This document shows, piece by piece, positions 1-6,751 of a stretch of 64,000 nucleotides of DNA. Each line of letters starts with the position of its first letter. Positions within the stretch are counted from its first letter, which is position 1. The notes below the pieces were generated by a model, which had not been told where the DNA came from, searched no databases, and saw only the letters and a list, made by a program, of their open reading frames with translations. The position numbers were made by a program, and so were the translations under genes. Origin of the DNA: Bradyrhizobium zhengyangense. GTDB lineage: Bacteria > Pseudomonadota > Alphaproteobacteria > Rhizobiales > Xanthobacteraceae. The DNA is taken from contig NZ_JAKLUA010000001.1 of NCBI RefSeq assembly GCF_022012435.1, positions 1 to 64,000 of the forward strand. The letters are read 5' to 3'.

Positions 1-57
1 GCGGTCGACGCACTGAATGATGCCTTGGCCGCCGCCACTGGCGGGCTATCGGTCTGA
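1..57 (+). CDS. C-terminal end of a gene cut by the window edge
   Basis: Reading frame 1 is open from the first base to a TGA at 55-57 and gives 18 residues ending in ATGGLSV. The start lies outside the window, so neither family nor length can be judged. It may equally be a chance open stretch. Confidence 0.3.
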   Translation, partial: AVDALNDALAAATGGLSV

Positions 58-200
58 CGGTACTTCATGTAGAGCCTCATCTGGTGATCTGTGATGTGTC
101 GGCCGGGCACGCGAGTGATTCCTCTTGGCGGAAGAACCACTTGCATAACCCCGCCGGCCGCGATCACCAGTCGGCGCGGTCCTCCTCGGGATCGCGCCGA

Positions 201-256
201 CGCTGGGGCTCGTAACTCCGGTCGGGCTACGCCCTCCCTACGTCACGAGCCCAGCG
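201..256. repeat. Imperfect inverted repeat (large hairpin)
   Basis: Bases 201-213 (CGCTGGGGCTCGT) can pair with 245-256 (ACGAGCCCAGCG) with one bulged G. The loop contains a small nested GGGC/GCCC hairpin. It lies just beyond the end of a truncated YaaC-like gene, so it may be a terminator-like structure or the end of a mobile or repetitive element associated with the truncation. Stretch 58-264 holds nothing else I can support. Confidence 0.5.
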
Positions 257-264
257 AAACTCTC

Positions 265-552
265 TCACCTTGATTGACGCTGCCTTCCATCCTGATCGCC
301 GCGCGACAGCAGGTTCCGCGCGAGAATGATGGCCTTAGAAAATCCTACGATCCCGTAATAGATCTGCAATGGCTGCACTTGGAGTTGAGCGGAGGCGGCG
401 ATGTCAAAAAATAACCTGCCTTGTTGCAAACAGGCGGCAATGTCGCGAGCTATTTCAGTTGACGGCATCCTTCCCGTCGATTGTTTGACAATCGCTTTGA
501 GGTTTGATGTGCTTTCAAGAAATCTAATCTTGTTCCAGTCTTGAGATGGCAT
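265..552 (-). pseudogene. YaaC-like protein, N-terminal fragment
   Basis: The 95-residue product has the N-terminal pattern I associate with YaaC-like proteins: an opening region with FLES-like residues, a central helix with DIAACLQQGRLFFDIAASAQ, and the LQIYYGIVGFSKAIILARN segment. YaaC proteins are usually about 300 residues or more. Here the similarity stops after ILARNLLSR and a basic, unrelated tail runs to a stop, so the gene looks truncated by recombination. Its ATG at 552 overlaps the TAA of the SRAP fragment (TAATG), so the two were probably translationally coupled when intact. YaaC function is unknown. The family match is from memory. Confidence 0.55.
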
Positions 553-746
553 TAGGCCGCCTTATCTTCTTTGTCTGCGCCCCGCATGACAATGCTTAGC
601 GCCTCATCCGGCAATGGCCGCTTGCAGGACCTTGGCCTCATCCCACGGCTCGCGCAACCAAACATCGCGCTCCTCGTCGGTGGTTAGGATCACGGGCATG
701 GCTTTCCGCAAATTGGTTGGTAGTTGTTCAATAGTAGATTGCACAT
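552..746 (-). pseudogene. SOS response-associated peptidase (SRAP/YedK-like) remnant
   Basis: Reading leftward, one frame gives KAMPVILTTDEERDVW followed by LREPWDEAKVLQ, which resembles the C-terminal part of SRAP (YedK/HMCES) proteins. The frame then breaks. The expected continuation, LPDEALSIVMRGADKEDKAA, is in the next frame and ends at TAA 552-554. One extra A in CTGCAAGCGG would explain the break. About 47 bases upstream is ATG-TGC-AAT-CTA (MCNL), reminiscent of the SRAP N-terminus, whose Cys2 is catalytic, but out of frame. Most of the roughly 220-residue protein is missing. SRAP proteins form DNA-protein crosslinks at abasic sites; this copy cannot be functional. Confidence 0.6.
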
Positions 747-768
747 TGCGCCAAACCGGACGATTTCA

Positions 769-1554
769 TCACCGATTTACAGATTGTTCAAAGACGAATT
801 TGACTGGAGCATGCGGCATGCCGTCCTGCCAGCTTAACTCGATAAGTCTACGAGATTTTCCTATCGACATCTCAATGCTGCCGGGGCGATACAGCCATTG
901 CTTAAGGCCGGGACTGGCGGTGACATTCGGCGCTGCGATCATCATCACGAATTCGAGGCCGTAGAAGCTGGCCCATAGTCCGACGATTTCTTCTTGAGCA
1001 TCGTCGAACCAGGGCTGAAGTCGAAACCTTGGATGATTGATGAAGCGCGCGCCGGTCGGCATTATAAAGTAGAGACCCGCAGCCGAAGGCCATTTGTCGG
1101 AGTGGTCCAGCAGCTTGATGACGTCGACATCGCGCGCGAACACTCCAGGCAATCTAACACGACCTCGCGCGAGGTTTCCCGAAACAGCCATCGCTTTCAA
1201 CGTCTTCAGAAGCCACCGTTCGATATCGTGTCCCGAAAACAAAAACGGAGTTGGAGCGTCCTCCATTTCCATGCAATCTCGCAAACTGGAGAAAAATAAT
1301 CCAGCAGCGCTATCCAAGGGAGTAAGCGCGCTGTTGTGCCGCCTGCACAGGCAATTAGCGGTGAGGTTGGCGGGCGCTAGTCGCTTTTCCTCATCAGCCT
1401 CTTGCCAGGGCAAGCCCGAAACCGTGAAGTCACCTTCGCCTCGAAGAACTTTAATGACGCTCTCGGAGATCAAGTGCTCGCCCGAAATAGGACCTTCACA
1501 ATTTTGCAATTCGCGCATGTAGCATCGGTCGTGCGATGTCTCATGTGGCAACAT
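769..1554 (-). CDS. HNH-like putative nuclease, unknown family
   Basis: A 261-residue protein when started at the ATG at 1554; a TTG at 1701 would add 49 basic residues that look non-coding. Near the N-terminus are a Cys pair (CYMRELQNC) and a GEH motif (GPISGEHLISESVIK), followed about 50 residues later by NCLCRRHNSALTPLD. This C...C...EH...CLC..HN spacing recalls zinc-stabilised HNH/ββα-metal folds. The rest (LLKTLKAMAVSGNLARG and onward) is unrecognised. It sits between a SRAP remnant and a secreted-protein gene in accessory DNA, which suits a defence or mobile-element role, but that is inference. Confidence 0.55.
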   Translation of the reverse strand: MLPHETSHDRCYMRELQNCEGPISGEHLISESVIKVLRGEGDFTVSGLPWQEADEEKRLAPANLTANCLCRRHNSALTPLDSAAGLFFSSLRDCMEMEDAPTPFLFSGHDIERWLLKTLKAMAVSGNLARGRVRLPGVFARDVDVIKLLDHSDKWPSAAGLYFIMPTGARFINHPRFRLQPWFDDAQEEIVGLWASFYGLEFVMMIAAPNVTASPGLKQWLYRPGSIEMSIGKSRRLIELSWQDGMPHAPVKFVFEQSVNR

Positions 1555-1728
1555 TTGGAGACCTAGCGGCGCTGGCTTTTTGTGCCAATAGGGACCAGCA
1601 AAGCAACAAGCTGCTGCTGGAAGCTTGGACCGACACCTGCACGGTGACGCCTTCAATCTGACGCGCTTGGCTTTAGCTTCACCCACGGGTGCAATCTCCA
1701 AGAGGTAGCGAACAACAGTACATGATGC

Positions 1729-2112
1729 CTATTGCTTTGTAGCGTCATCATAAACCCTCGCGCACGCTGCCGAACTTGATCGTCCAAAGGCTGAGCGCGT
1801 GTAAACTCCGAGAATGGCAAGGGCTGCGGCTTGGTACGGCACGTCGGGGTCTGCACCCATGATCAGGGAGATTGCTCCTGTCGCATCGGGAAAGCCGACA
1901 CCTCGACACATGCCAATATACGCGAAGCCCGCTGCGGCTCTTTTGGCAAGCTGCGCCTGCTGCTCGTTGAGGCGATAATGGGCAATGATCTGTTGGATCG
2001 GCTTGTCAACGGTCAGCAATCCATCGTCAGGAACGCTGACAGCGTCGGCTCCCGCCGCCATCGGTTGAGCACACAGCAAGACTACAAGAGCAGCCCTGCT
2101 CAATCGGGTCAT
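1729..2112 (-). CDS. Secreted hypothetical protein
   Basis: 127 residues with a clear Sec signal peptide (MTRLSRAALVVLLCAQPMAAGADA, likely cleaved after AGA). The mature part has a helical region (RLNEQQAQLAKRAAAG) and two Cys (GMCRG, AACARVY) that could form a disulfide. The ATG at 2112 has a good ribosome binding site (AGGAGA) 4 bases upstream. I do not recognise the family. It is the only gene in this stretch with a strong signal peptide on the minus strand, and no operon partner is evident. Confidence 0.6.
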   Translation of the reverse strand: MTRLSRAALVVLLCAQPMAAGADAVSVPDDGLLTVDKPIQQIIAHYRLNEQQAQLAKRAAAGFAYIGMCRGVGFPDATGAISLIMGADPDVPYQAAALAILGVYTRSAFGRSSSAACARVYDDATKQ

Positions 2113-2400
2113 TGTTTCTCCTGAAATCGTGGAATTTGGCTCGCCAAACTCTTAGGTGCGAACCCAGGGATATGGAGCCAGTTTGAAGCCCATCCTGCTG
2201 CCATAGTTTTCCGCCCGATGGTTGATCCACAGCTTCGCGCTACTTTTGATTGAGATTAATTGGTAGGCGCTTCCCTGTCCACAGGCTCACGAGTGCAATG
2301 GTGGCTAGGCCACCACTTCCTCTGCTTCTGCCAATTTTCGATAATCGGCAGTATTCGACCGGAGGTGCGCCCGCCGAGGCGGGCACTTACCCTTTCCTCA

Positions 2401-2556
2401 ATGACGCTGGACAATCCACCGATCCTCCTCTGCCGGGAATGCGGGCGGGCCATGGATTACCTTGCAACGTTGCCGCACATTGCAAACCTGCCCGCCGTCT
2501 ACGCGTATCGCTGCTTACCGTGTCGGAGGGTCGATACGATCCCTATTCCCGCTTGA
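2401..2556 (+). CDS. Small zinc-ribbon-like protein
   Basis: A 51-residue product with two Cys pairs: CRECGRAM near residue 11 and CLPCRRV near residue 39, a C-x2-C...C-x2-C zinc-ribbon arrangement, ending TIPIPA. Small proteins of this pattern are familiar from Bradyrhizobium genomes (from memory). No convincing Shine-Dalgarno precedes the ATG. It overlaps the 3' end of the convergent gene at 2543-2719 by 14 bases. Longer upstream starts in the same frame would add low-complexity sequence and are less likely. Confidence 0.55.
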   Translation: MTLDNPPILLCRECGRAMDYLATLPHIANLPAVYAYRCLPCRRVDTIPIPA

Positions 2557-2719
2557 TCGGCTTACCCGGCCAGTCTTTTGACTTCGTCGCGATCCATTCC
2601 ATCGCCTCAGCCTCAGTCTCGAAATCCCCGACGTGTGAGACTGGCCCGTACCCGGTTGTGACGGCCACGAACCAGCGTCCGCTCTTCATTTCCGGTTTAA
2701 ACTTGGGAAAGTGCTGCAT
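2543..2719 (-). CDS. Hypothetical 58-residue protein
   Basis: A short gene. The ATG at 2719 opens MQHFPKFKPEMKSGRW and the product ends KDWPGKPIKRE before TAG at 2543. The middle (WFVAVTTGYGPVSHVGDF then ETEAEAMEWIATKS) predicts β-strands followed by an amphipathic helix, as in a compact α/β mini-domain. The balanced composition suggests a real gene rather than a GC-rich shadow. No function can be assigned. It converges with the zinc-ribbon gene at 2401. Confidence 0.5.
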   Translation of the reverse strand: MQHFPKFKPEMKSGRWFVAVTTGYGPVSHVGDFETEAEAMEWIATKSKDWPGKPIKRE

Positions 2720-2967
2720 GATCGCGGCAGGTTGGAACTTCGAGCGCTGCCAGTCCAGCTAAAGTTCCGACTGGCCGCAATTGTCGAGCGGCGTGCTTAA
2801 ACCGCCACACCAACGCCGTTCCTGCTAACGGACCGCCAGATTTAATGCGCCACGAAATAATCCTGAAACAATCCGTCGCTCTTATAAGCGCGTCCGGGCA
2901 CTACATTTCATCCTTAGAGTATTTCACCCGGGGCTGGCTTTACGACACCTATCATTTTGACGCGCGG

Positions 2968-2995
2968 AAAGGGTCGCCCGATCAGGCGGCCCTTT
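2968..2995 (-). terminator. Hairpin after the gene at 3004-3315
   Basis: Arms 2968-2978 and 2985-2995 form an 11-bp stem with one G-T pair and a 6-base loop. It lies 9 bases past the stop of the minus-strand gene ending at 3004. The only T-run is the end of the stem, so termination strength is uncertain. Confidence 0.4.
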
Positions 2996-3003
2996 CTCCT
3001 TCA

Positions 3004-3315
3004 TTAGCGCTTTCCCCGCACCAACAACGTCCATACTGGCGACACGCCGTCCCAGCGCCGGAGGCGCCCATCGAACCGCACTCGCACCCCAGCCTCCCGC
3101 AGCCGCTCCACGACAAGATGCAGCGCGATCACGTCTCCCTCTGACAGCTCGACACATCCGCGCTTACGCGACCACACGGCCCCCGGAAATTGAAAGAGGT
3201 TGGCTTTGAGCCATCGGCCCCCGCGCTCTGACAGCGGTCGCAAGTCCACTTGTGCGCCGTCCCGAGGCTTCACTCCGACATCAGGCCGACGAAGCCAGTT
3301 CGCAATCCATCCCAT
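3004..3315 (-). CDS. Hypothetical protein, 103 residues
   Basis: Starts at the ATG at 3315 (MGWIANWLRRPDVG); a TTG at 3333 is an alternative. It ends in RRWDGVSPVWTLLVRGKR with tandem stops (TAA then TGA). The region SEGDVIALHLVVERLREAG reads as a real helix and VRVRFDGRLRRWDG as strands. The protein is basic (many Arg) and unrecognised. A hairpin directly downstream supports this being an expressed gene on the minus strand. Confidence 0.5.
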   Translation of the reverse strand: MGWIANWLRRPDVGVKPRDGAQVDLRPLSERGGRWLKANLFQFPGAVWSRKRGCVELSEGDVIALHLVVERLREAGVRVRFDGRLRRWDGVSPVWTLLVRGKR

Positions 3316-3475
3316 CGCTCTGCAACCCCCCAACGATGATGGCTTGCACGACGCGGACTGGACTTGTCAATTTCAGAGGTCGCCCAACGGGAGTAGCCCG
3401 GCAGAACTACGTTGGTTGCGCTTCCAAAAGAAGGGAGTAGGATTTTAAGGTGATTTGAAAATACGGAGGCACAGC

Positions 3476-3565
3476 ATGACTGCAGTCCTCGTTTTTAAAG
3501 TTGCTACCGTTGCATTGGGCGTGTTTTCGACGGCTCTCGCTTATTGGCTAATTCAAAGCTTCTAA
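3476..3565 (+). CDS. 29-residue single-span membrane peptide
   Basis: The ATG at 3476 has a strong ribosome binding site, GGAGG at 3465-3469 with 6 bases spacing. The peptide (MTAVLVFKVATVALGVF... ending AYWLIQSF) is almost wholly hydrophobic and would make one membrane helix. Similar tiny membrane peptides occur elsewhere in this window (5198-5284, 20066-20140). Function is unknown. Confidence 0.5.
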   Translation: MTAVLVFKVATVALGVFSTALAYWLIQSF

Positions 3566-3794
3566 GAATTCGTCTTAGTTATACCGGACAAACGAAAGGC
3601 CCCGGTTCGAAAACCGAGGCCTCGGTATTCCGGTACGCACTCAACTCCGTCGGGGGACGCGGGGGCGAACCCGACACAATCTGTAATAACAGCGGCGTCC
3701 TAATTTACCGTTACGGGTGTCCTAATTAGACCAGCACCGAAATTGGTGGCTCTGTTTAGCGTTTCGTAATCATCAAGGCGGATGCTTTCGTATT

Positions 3795-3929
3795 ATGCCG
3801 AAAGTCTTTTTAGCCATAGTGATCGCATTCAGCGGCCTTGTCGCCGCCGACCGGCATTACAGCTACGGCCTCTATACGGACGCGGCGCTCAACATGCTGC
3901 GCCATATGAGGCATTCGTTCGGATGGTGA
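3795..3929 (+). CDS. Small secreted or membrane-anchored protein, 44 residues
   Basis: The product has a hydrophobic N-terminus (MPKVFLAIVIAFSGLVAA) that acts as a signal or anchor, then DRHYSYGLYTDAALNML and the end RHMRHSFGW. This pattern (hydrophobic start, Y-rich centre, RHSFGW end) is one I remember from many Bradyrhizobium small hypothetical proteins. Function is unknown. No clear Shine-Dalgarno is seen, and the neighbours are unrelated. Confidence 0.55.
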   Translation: MPKVFLAIVIAFSGLVAADRHYSYGLYTDAALNMLRHMRHSFGW

Positions 3930-4267
3930 GGCCGCCTCGCGTCGTCTTCATCTCAGTGCAATCTTGCAATGACCGGAAGAACGCTTGTCGCGTCCGCCTC
4001 TGGCGGACCGACTAGAGCCCAAATAGCGACGGCCTAAACCGCATCACGGCACCATCGCCATAACTTTCCCGCTGCGGCCTTCCTGCCTTCAGCGAGGCAT
4101 CGAGAGTAGTAAGATGCCTTTGTAGTCTGCCTATCCCCTGTTGCAACCCCAGGCCGCCCCGAAGAAATCGCAGCCGGTCGCGCAATTGGCGACAAGAGCG
4201 AACGGCCTTGCGTTAGGAACTCCTCTGCCTCCCCTTGATTGCCCTATCTAAATGGGAAGGAAAGAGC
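3930..4267. other. Stretch without a recognisable gene
   Basis: 338 bases between two small plus-strand genes. Open frames here are short and lack ribosome binding sites or recognisable composition. I see no tRNA or clear terminator. The last 15 bases carry the ribosome binding site of the next gene (GGAAGG at 4256-4261). Confidence 0.5.
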
Positions 4268-4714
4268 ATGGCTCGGGCACCGATAATGATTGCAGTTGCT
4301 TGGTTGGCACTTTCAGCAACCGCATTCGCTCAGGGCGGAGGTGGCGGTGGAGGTGGTGGCGGCGGTGCTGGAGGCGCGGGCAGCGGATCGTCCGGCGCGG
4401 GAGCAGCCTCTTCCAACTCCGGCGCATCATCCTCGTCAACGTCTCGAGCGAGTGGATTATCGCCTGCGGGCGGCCGCTCCGGCGCGCCCGTCCCAACCTC
4501 CAAAAATCCGACGTTCTCCTCCGGTCAAGGAACGTCCACATCTCCCGTGACCACCAGTGTCAATCGCCCAGGAGCGACCACGACCAACCCATCGACGGTT
4601 GGGACAGCGGGTCCTCAAACCAACACGACCGGGAGAGGTGCAGGCACGGCTCCAAACGGAGTGCCTATTGGCAATCCCGGCTCAGGTAAGGGCTCGCCTG
4701 AAAATCCGTGGTGA
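4268..4714 (+). CDS. Secreted Gly/Ser/Thr-rich low-complexity protein
   Basis: 148 residues. A signal peptide (MARAPIMIAVAWLALSATAFAQ) is followed by an 11-residue polyglycine run, then Gly-Ala-Ser-rich and Thr-Ser-Pro-rich repeats to the end (KGSPENPW). Nothing suggests a fold; it is probably a disordered cell-surface or periplasmic protein. The ATG at 4268 follows GGAAGG with good spacing; an upstream start at 4235 would spoil the signal peptide. The GGN-repeat DNA encoding the polyglycine run could vary in length by slippage. Confidence 0.65.
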   Translation: MARAPIMIAVAWLALSATAFAQGGGGGGGGGGGAGGAGSGSSGAGAASSNSGASSSSTSRASGLSPAGGRSGAPVPTSKNPTFSSGQGTSTSPVTTSVNRPGATTTNPSTVGTAGPQTNTTGRGAGTAPNGVPIGNPGSGKGSPENPW

Positions 4715-4835
4715 CGACACTTCGCGCGTGGGGCGTCGAACCGATGCGCAACGCGTTGATGGTGCGAATGCTAGGGCGGCCTCAAGACGTCCGGCATGAG
4801 CAAAAAGGGGCGCCGCTAACGGCCGTCAGTTGAAA

Positions 4836-5030
4836 TCAACGTGGGCTGAAAGAGGCCGCCAACCGACCCGGCTCAATTGTAGAACCTGCGTAGTGCCTTG
4901 ACTGGCGGTAGTCCTCAATGGTCTCGCGGACCAGCCCGCGCAGTTCGCGGGACCGGATTGTATTCGCATCCCGTTTCATCTCTTTCAGGACGGCTTCCGC
5001 CTTTGACAGGGTTTTCGTCGTCGCTACCAT
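4836..5030 (-). CDS. Hypothetical 64-residue helical protein
   Basis: ATG at 5030; the product begins MVATTKTLSKAEAVLKEM and continues with a charged helical segment (IRSRELRGLVRETIEDYRQSR). Composition fits a small soluble helical protein. A hairpin lies just upstream (5042-5070). No family recognised; a chance open frame cannot be excluded. Confidence 0.4.
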   Translation of the reverse strand: MVATTKTLSKAEAVLKEMKRDANTIRSRELRGLVRETIEDYRQSRHYAGSTIEPGRLAASFSPR

Positions 5031-5041
5031 CCCTAGAAGGC

Positions 5042-5070
5042 GGCCCCGGAGTGCCTAGGAGACCGGGGCC
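5042..5070. repeat. Perfect 8-bp inverted repeat
   Basis: GGCCCCGG at 5042-5049 and CCGGGGCC at 5063-5070 flank a 13-base loop, 12 bases upstream of the minus-strand gene starting at 5030. With no T-run on either side it is more likely a leader hairpin or an operator than an intrinsic terminator. Confidence 0.4.
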
Positions 5071-5197
5071 ATAACCTCAGTGACGTCGTGGCGGCGCCGC
5101 TCGGCTACGTTAGATAATTTATGAAGCTTTTATAAAGGTGCATTGAGATAGCGCAAGGTCGCGGTCCCAAAGAGCCTCGTCAACTGCCGCGCGACCT

Positions 5198-5284
5198 TCA
5201 GCGTAGCATCATGTAGACCGCGACCCCAGCGATGACTGCCAGCCATGTCAGCGAGAGGTAGAAATAGATGTTGTTGCGGTCCAT
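5198..5284 (-). CDS. 28-residue membrane peptide
   Basis: ATG at 5284; the peptide starts MDRNNIYFYLSLTWLAV and ends VAVYMMLR. A short polar N-terminus is followed by a single hydrophobic span. The MDRN(T/N)IY start is typical of tiny membrane peptides I recall from Bradyrhizobium and related genomes. Too short for automated calling at usual thresholds. Function unknown. Confidence 0.45.
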   Translation of the reverse strand: MDRNNIYFYLSLTWLAVIAGVAVYMMLR

Positions 5285-5382
5285 TGGGCACCACTTGTTT
5301 CCGTCGAGACCTGATACCTTGATCTTATGTCACGGGTTGGTCTGGGATGCCGTTGAAAGGAAGCCACCAAACCGAGACAGCC

Positions 5383-5538
5383 CTACTCTTGCTGCTCGGG
5401 ATGAAGTAGGGACTTTTCAGCCAGCAATTCGATGATGGCAGCTTCCAGACCTTGGCTTAATGCGTCATCATCAAAGCGAGCTGCGATCCTTCTGAAGCGC
5501 TCAATCTTTGCGTCAATTTCAATGCACTTATAACACAT
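5383..5538 (-). CDS. Small CxxC-containing protein, 51 residues
   Basis: ATG at 5538 (preceded by GAGGCGG); the product begins MCYKCIEIDAKIERFRRI and ends LLHPEQQE. The N-terminal C-x2-C followed by a coiled helix (EIDAKIERFRR...LEAAIIELLAEKSLLHPEQ) matches a small protein family I associate with Bradyrhizobium. It may bind a metal through dimeric CxxC pairs, which is inference. Confidence 0.55.
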   Translation of the reverse strand: MCYKCIEIDAKIERFRRIAARFDDDALSQGLEAAIIELLAEKSLLHPEQQE

Positions 5539-5785
5539 GACCGCCTCGTTGCGGGTATCTGCGGTTCCTCAATTATCAAATGATAGGAGCGGTTCCGAGG
5601 AGGGGCGAAATTAGGATATCTCTAAAATCGGCGCCACGTAGCCTCAAACTGGATAAGAACGCTCACAACCGAGACAAGACCCTTCATCGTAAAGCGGGCC
5701 TTGTCCCGACCCTGTGTCATTGGAGCCCGCGTACGCCGTTGATGTGAAGGATCAGCAAAGGCCAACTTTCTAGCCCCAATGCAAG

Positions 5786-6001
5786 TCAAGCGTGCCCATC
5801 TACTCCGCGCAGTCGGCGGAGATGCACATGCACGGCCTCATCGGCCTTTGCCAGGATCGCTGCCAGCTCTGTTTCCAAGGCTTTACGGACCTGATCGTTA
5901 TTTGGTGCTGCCTCCGCTGGTAGCTTCAGTAGCTCTTGGCGTGCTGCGGCCATGAGCGTCTCGATATCCGCAATTCCGTCTTCAGCTTTTATTTTCGTCA
6001 T
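5786..6001 (-). CDS. Hypothetical 71-residue protein downstream of the terminase-like gene
   Basis: ATG at 6001 overlaps the stop of the upstream gene (ATGA), so it is translated from the same message. The product (MTKIKAEDGIADIETLMAAA...) is strongly helical and acidic in the middle (ALETELAAILAKADEAVHVHL). It is not recognised. Its position after a terminase-small-subunit-like gene suggests a phage or satellite accessory function. Confidence 0.5.
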   Translation of the reverse strand: MTKIKAEDGIADIETLMAAARQELLKLPAEAAPNNDQVRKALETELAAILAKADEAVHVHLRRLRGVDGHA

Positions 6002-6483
6002 GTTCTGTTCGCTCCTATCGTTGCGGCTTCACGTTCATGCTCCCGCGTCCGTTCGGCAGCCGTATCGGCAATCTCTTGTCGCATCTGAAGAATGGCGGCC
6101 TCCATACTACGACGGGTCGTCAAATCGCGGGTGCAACGCGCGGGCAACCCACTGAGGTGGGTCAACATGATGCCGACGATCTCGTCTACGGCGGCGACGT
6201 GATCCTCAACCTCCATTAGCTGCTTTTCTTTTCGAGCATTTTCCAGCTCAAGGTGCCTAGCCTTCGCTCTTTGATATTGGGCCTGTGCTTCTGCCACCGG
6301 CGAACTTCGTCGCGCTTCGCGGAGCCTCCGGATGTAGCGAAGGCGACTTTCATCGAGATCAAACTTGCTTGCTCCGTCTCTCGCGATTGTGCCGTCCGCC
6401 ACTAAGCGATCCAAATAGGGACGTGACAGACCAAGGTGGGCCGCCAATTGTGTCCCTGAGACCTTCGTCATTCTCGTTTTCAT
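5998..6483 (-). CDS. Terminase small subunit-like DNA-packaging protein (Nu1 type)
   Basis: 161 residues. An N-terminal helix-turn-helix of MerR/Nu1 type (VSGTQLAAHLGLSRPYLDRL, residues 8-27) is followed by RYIRRLREARR and a long helical region with the Nu1-like pattern ARHLELENARKEKQLMEVED, then a segment ending in LSGLPARCTRDLT. This order (HTH, oligomerisation helix, LP-x-R near the C-terminus) resembles small terminase subunits, which recognise phage DNA for packaging. No large terminase, portal or capsid gene is visible nearby, so the gene is either a prophage remnant or belongs to a satellite that redirects a helper phage. It overlaps the next gene by 4 bases. Confidence 0.65.
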   Translation of the reverse strand: MKTRMTKVSGTQLAAHLGLSRPYLDRLVADGTIARDGASKFDLDESRLRYIRRLREARRSSPVAEAQAQYQRAKARHLELENARKEKQLMEVEDHVAAVDEIVGIMLTHLSGLPARCTRDLTTRRSMEAAILQMRQEIADTAAERTREHEREAATIGANRT

Positions 6484-6496
6484 GGCAACTGCAACC

Positions 6497-6679
6497 TCAA
6501 AATCTAGAACCTCGAAAATCCTGGAGGGCGGCGGTCAGGCGTAACTCGACCCAGGCCCGCCGTAGGAGGACCCGTAGGAGCCTCCTGATCGGAGGGGCCT
6601 CCCGCCCGAGCCCGGCCCGCTGGTGGGCATCCACGGCCCGCGCTGCAAGCCCTGAGGCTCCCTTGCAGAGATGGCGCAT
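6497..6679 (-). CDS. Possible 60-residue basic protein (doubtful)
   Basis: An open frame from ATG 6679 to TGA 6497 fills the gap between the coiled-coil gene and the terminase-like gene on the same strand. The product is rich in Arg, Leu and Ala (REAPPIRRLLRVLLRRAWVE) and could be an amphipathic helix, but such composition also arises by chance in GC-rich DNA. Other frames here are equally open. Confidence 0.25.
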   Translation of the reverse strand: MRHLCKGASGLAARAVDAHQRAGLGREAPPIRRLLRVLLRRAWVELRLTAALQDFRGSRF

Positions 6680-6751
6680 TGTCGGCCCGCAAGCGAGCCC
6701 TCTACACAACCCAATCTCAGCACAAGCCCAGCTTCACGAACAGCATCGCAT

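Noticed and set aside
261..268. CTCTCACC near the left end as a possible att copy of the tRNA-Val 3' end
   Set aside because: Only 8 bases match, which is expected by chance in 10 kb; no longer match to the tRNA 3' end was found in the visible island.
3590..3620. Hairpin GGCCCCGGTT/AACCGAGGCC as a terminator for the 29-residue peptide gene
   Set aside because: It has one mismatch and no T-run on the plus strand. It may still be functional but is not well enough supported to list.
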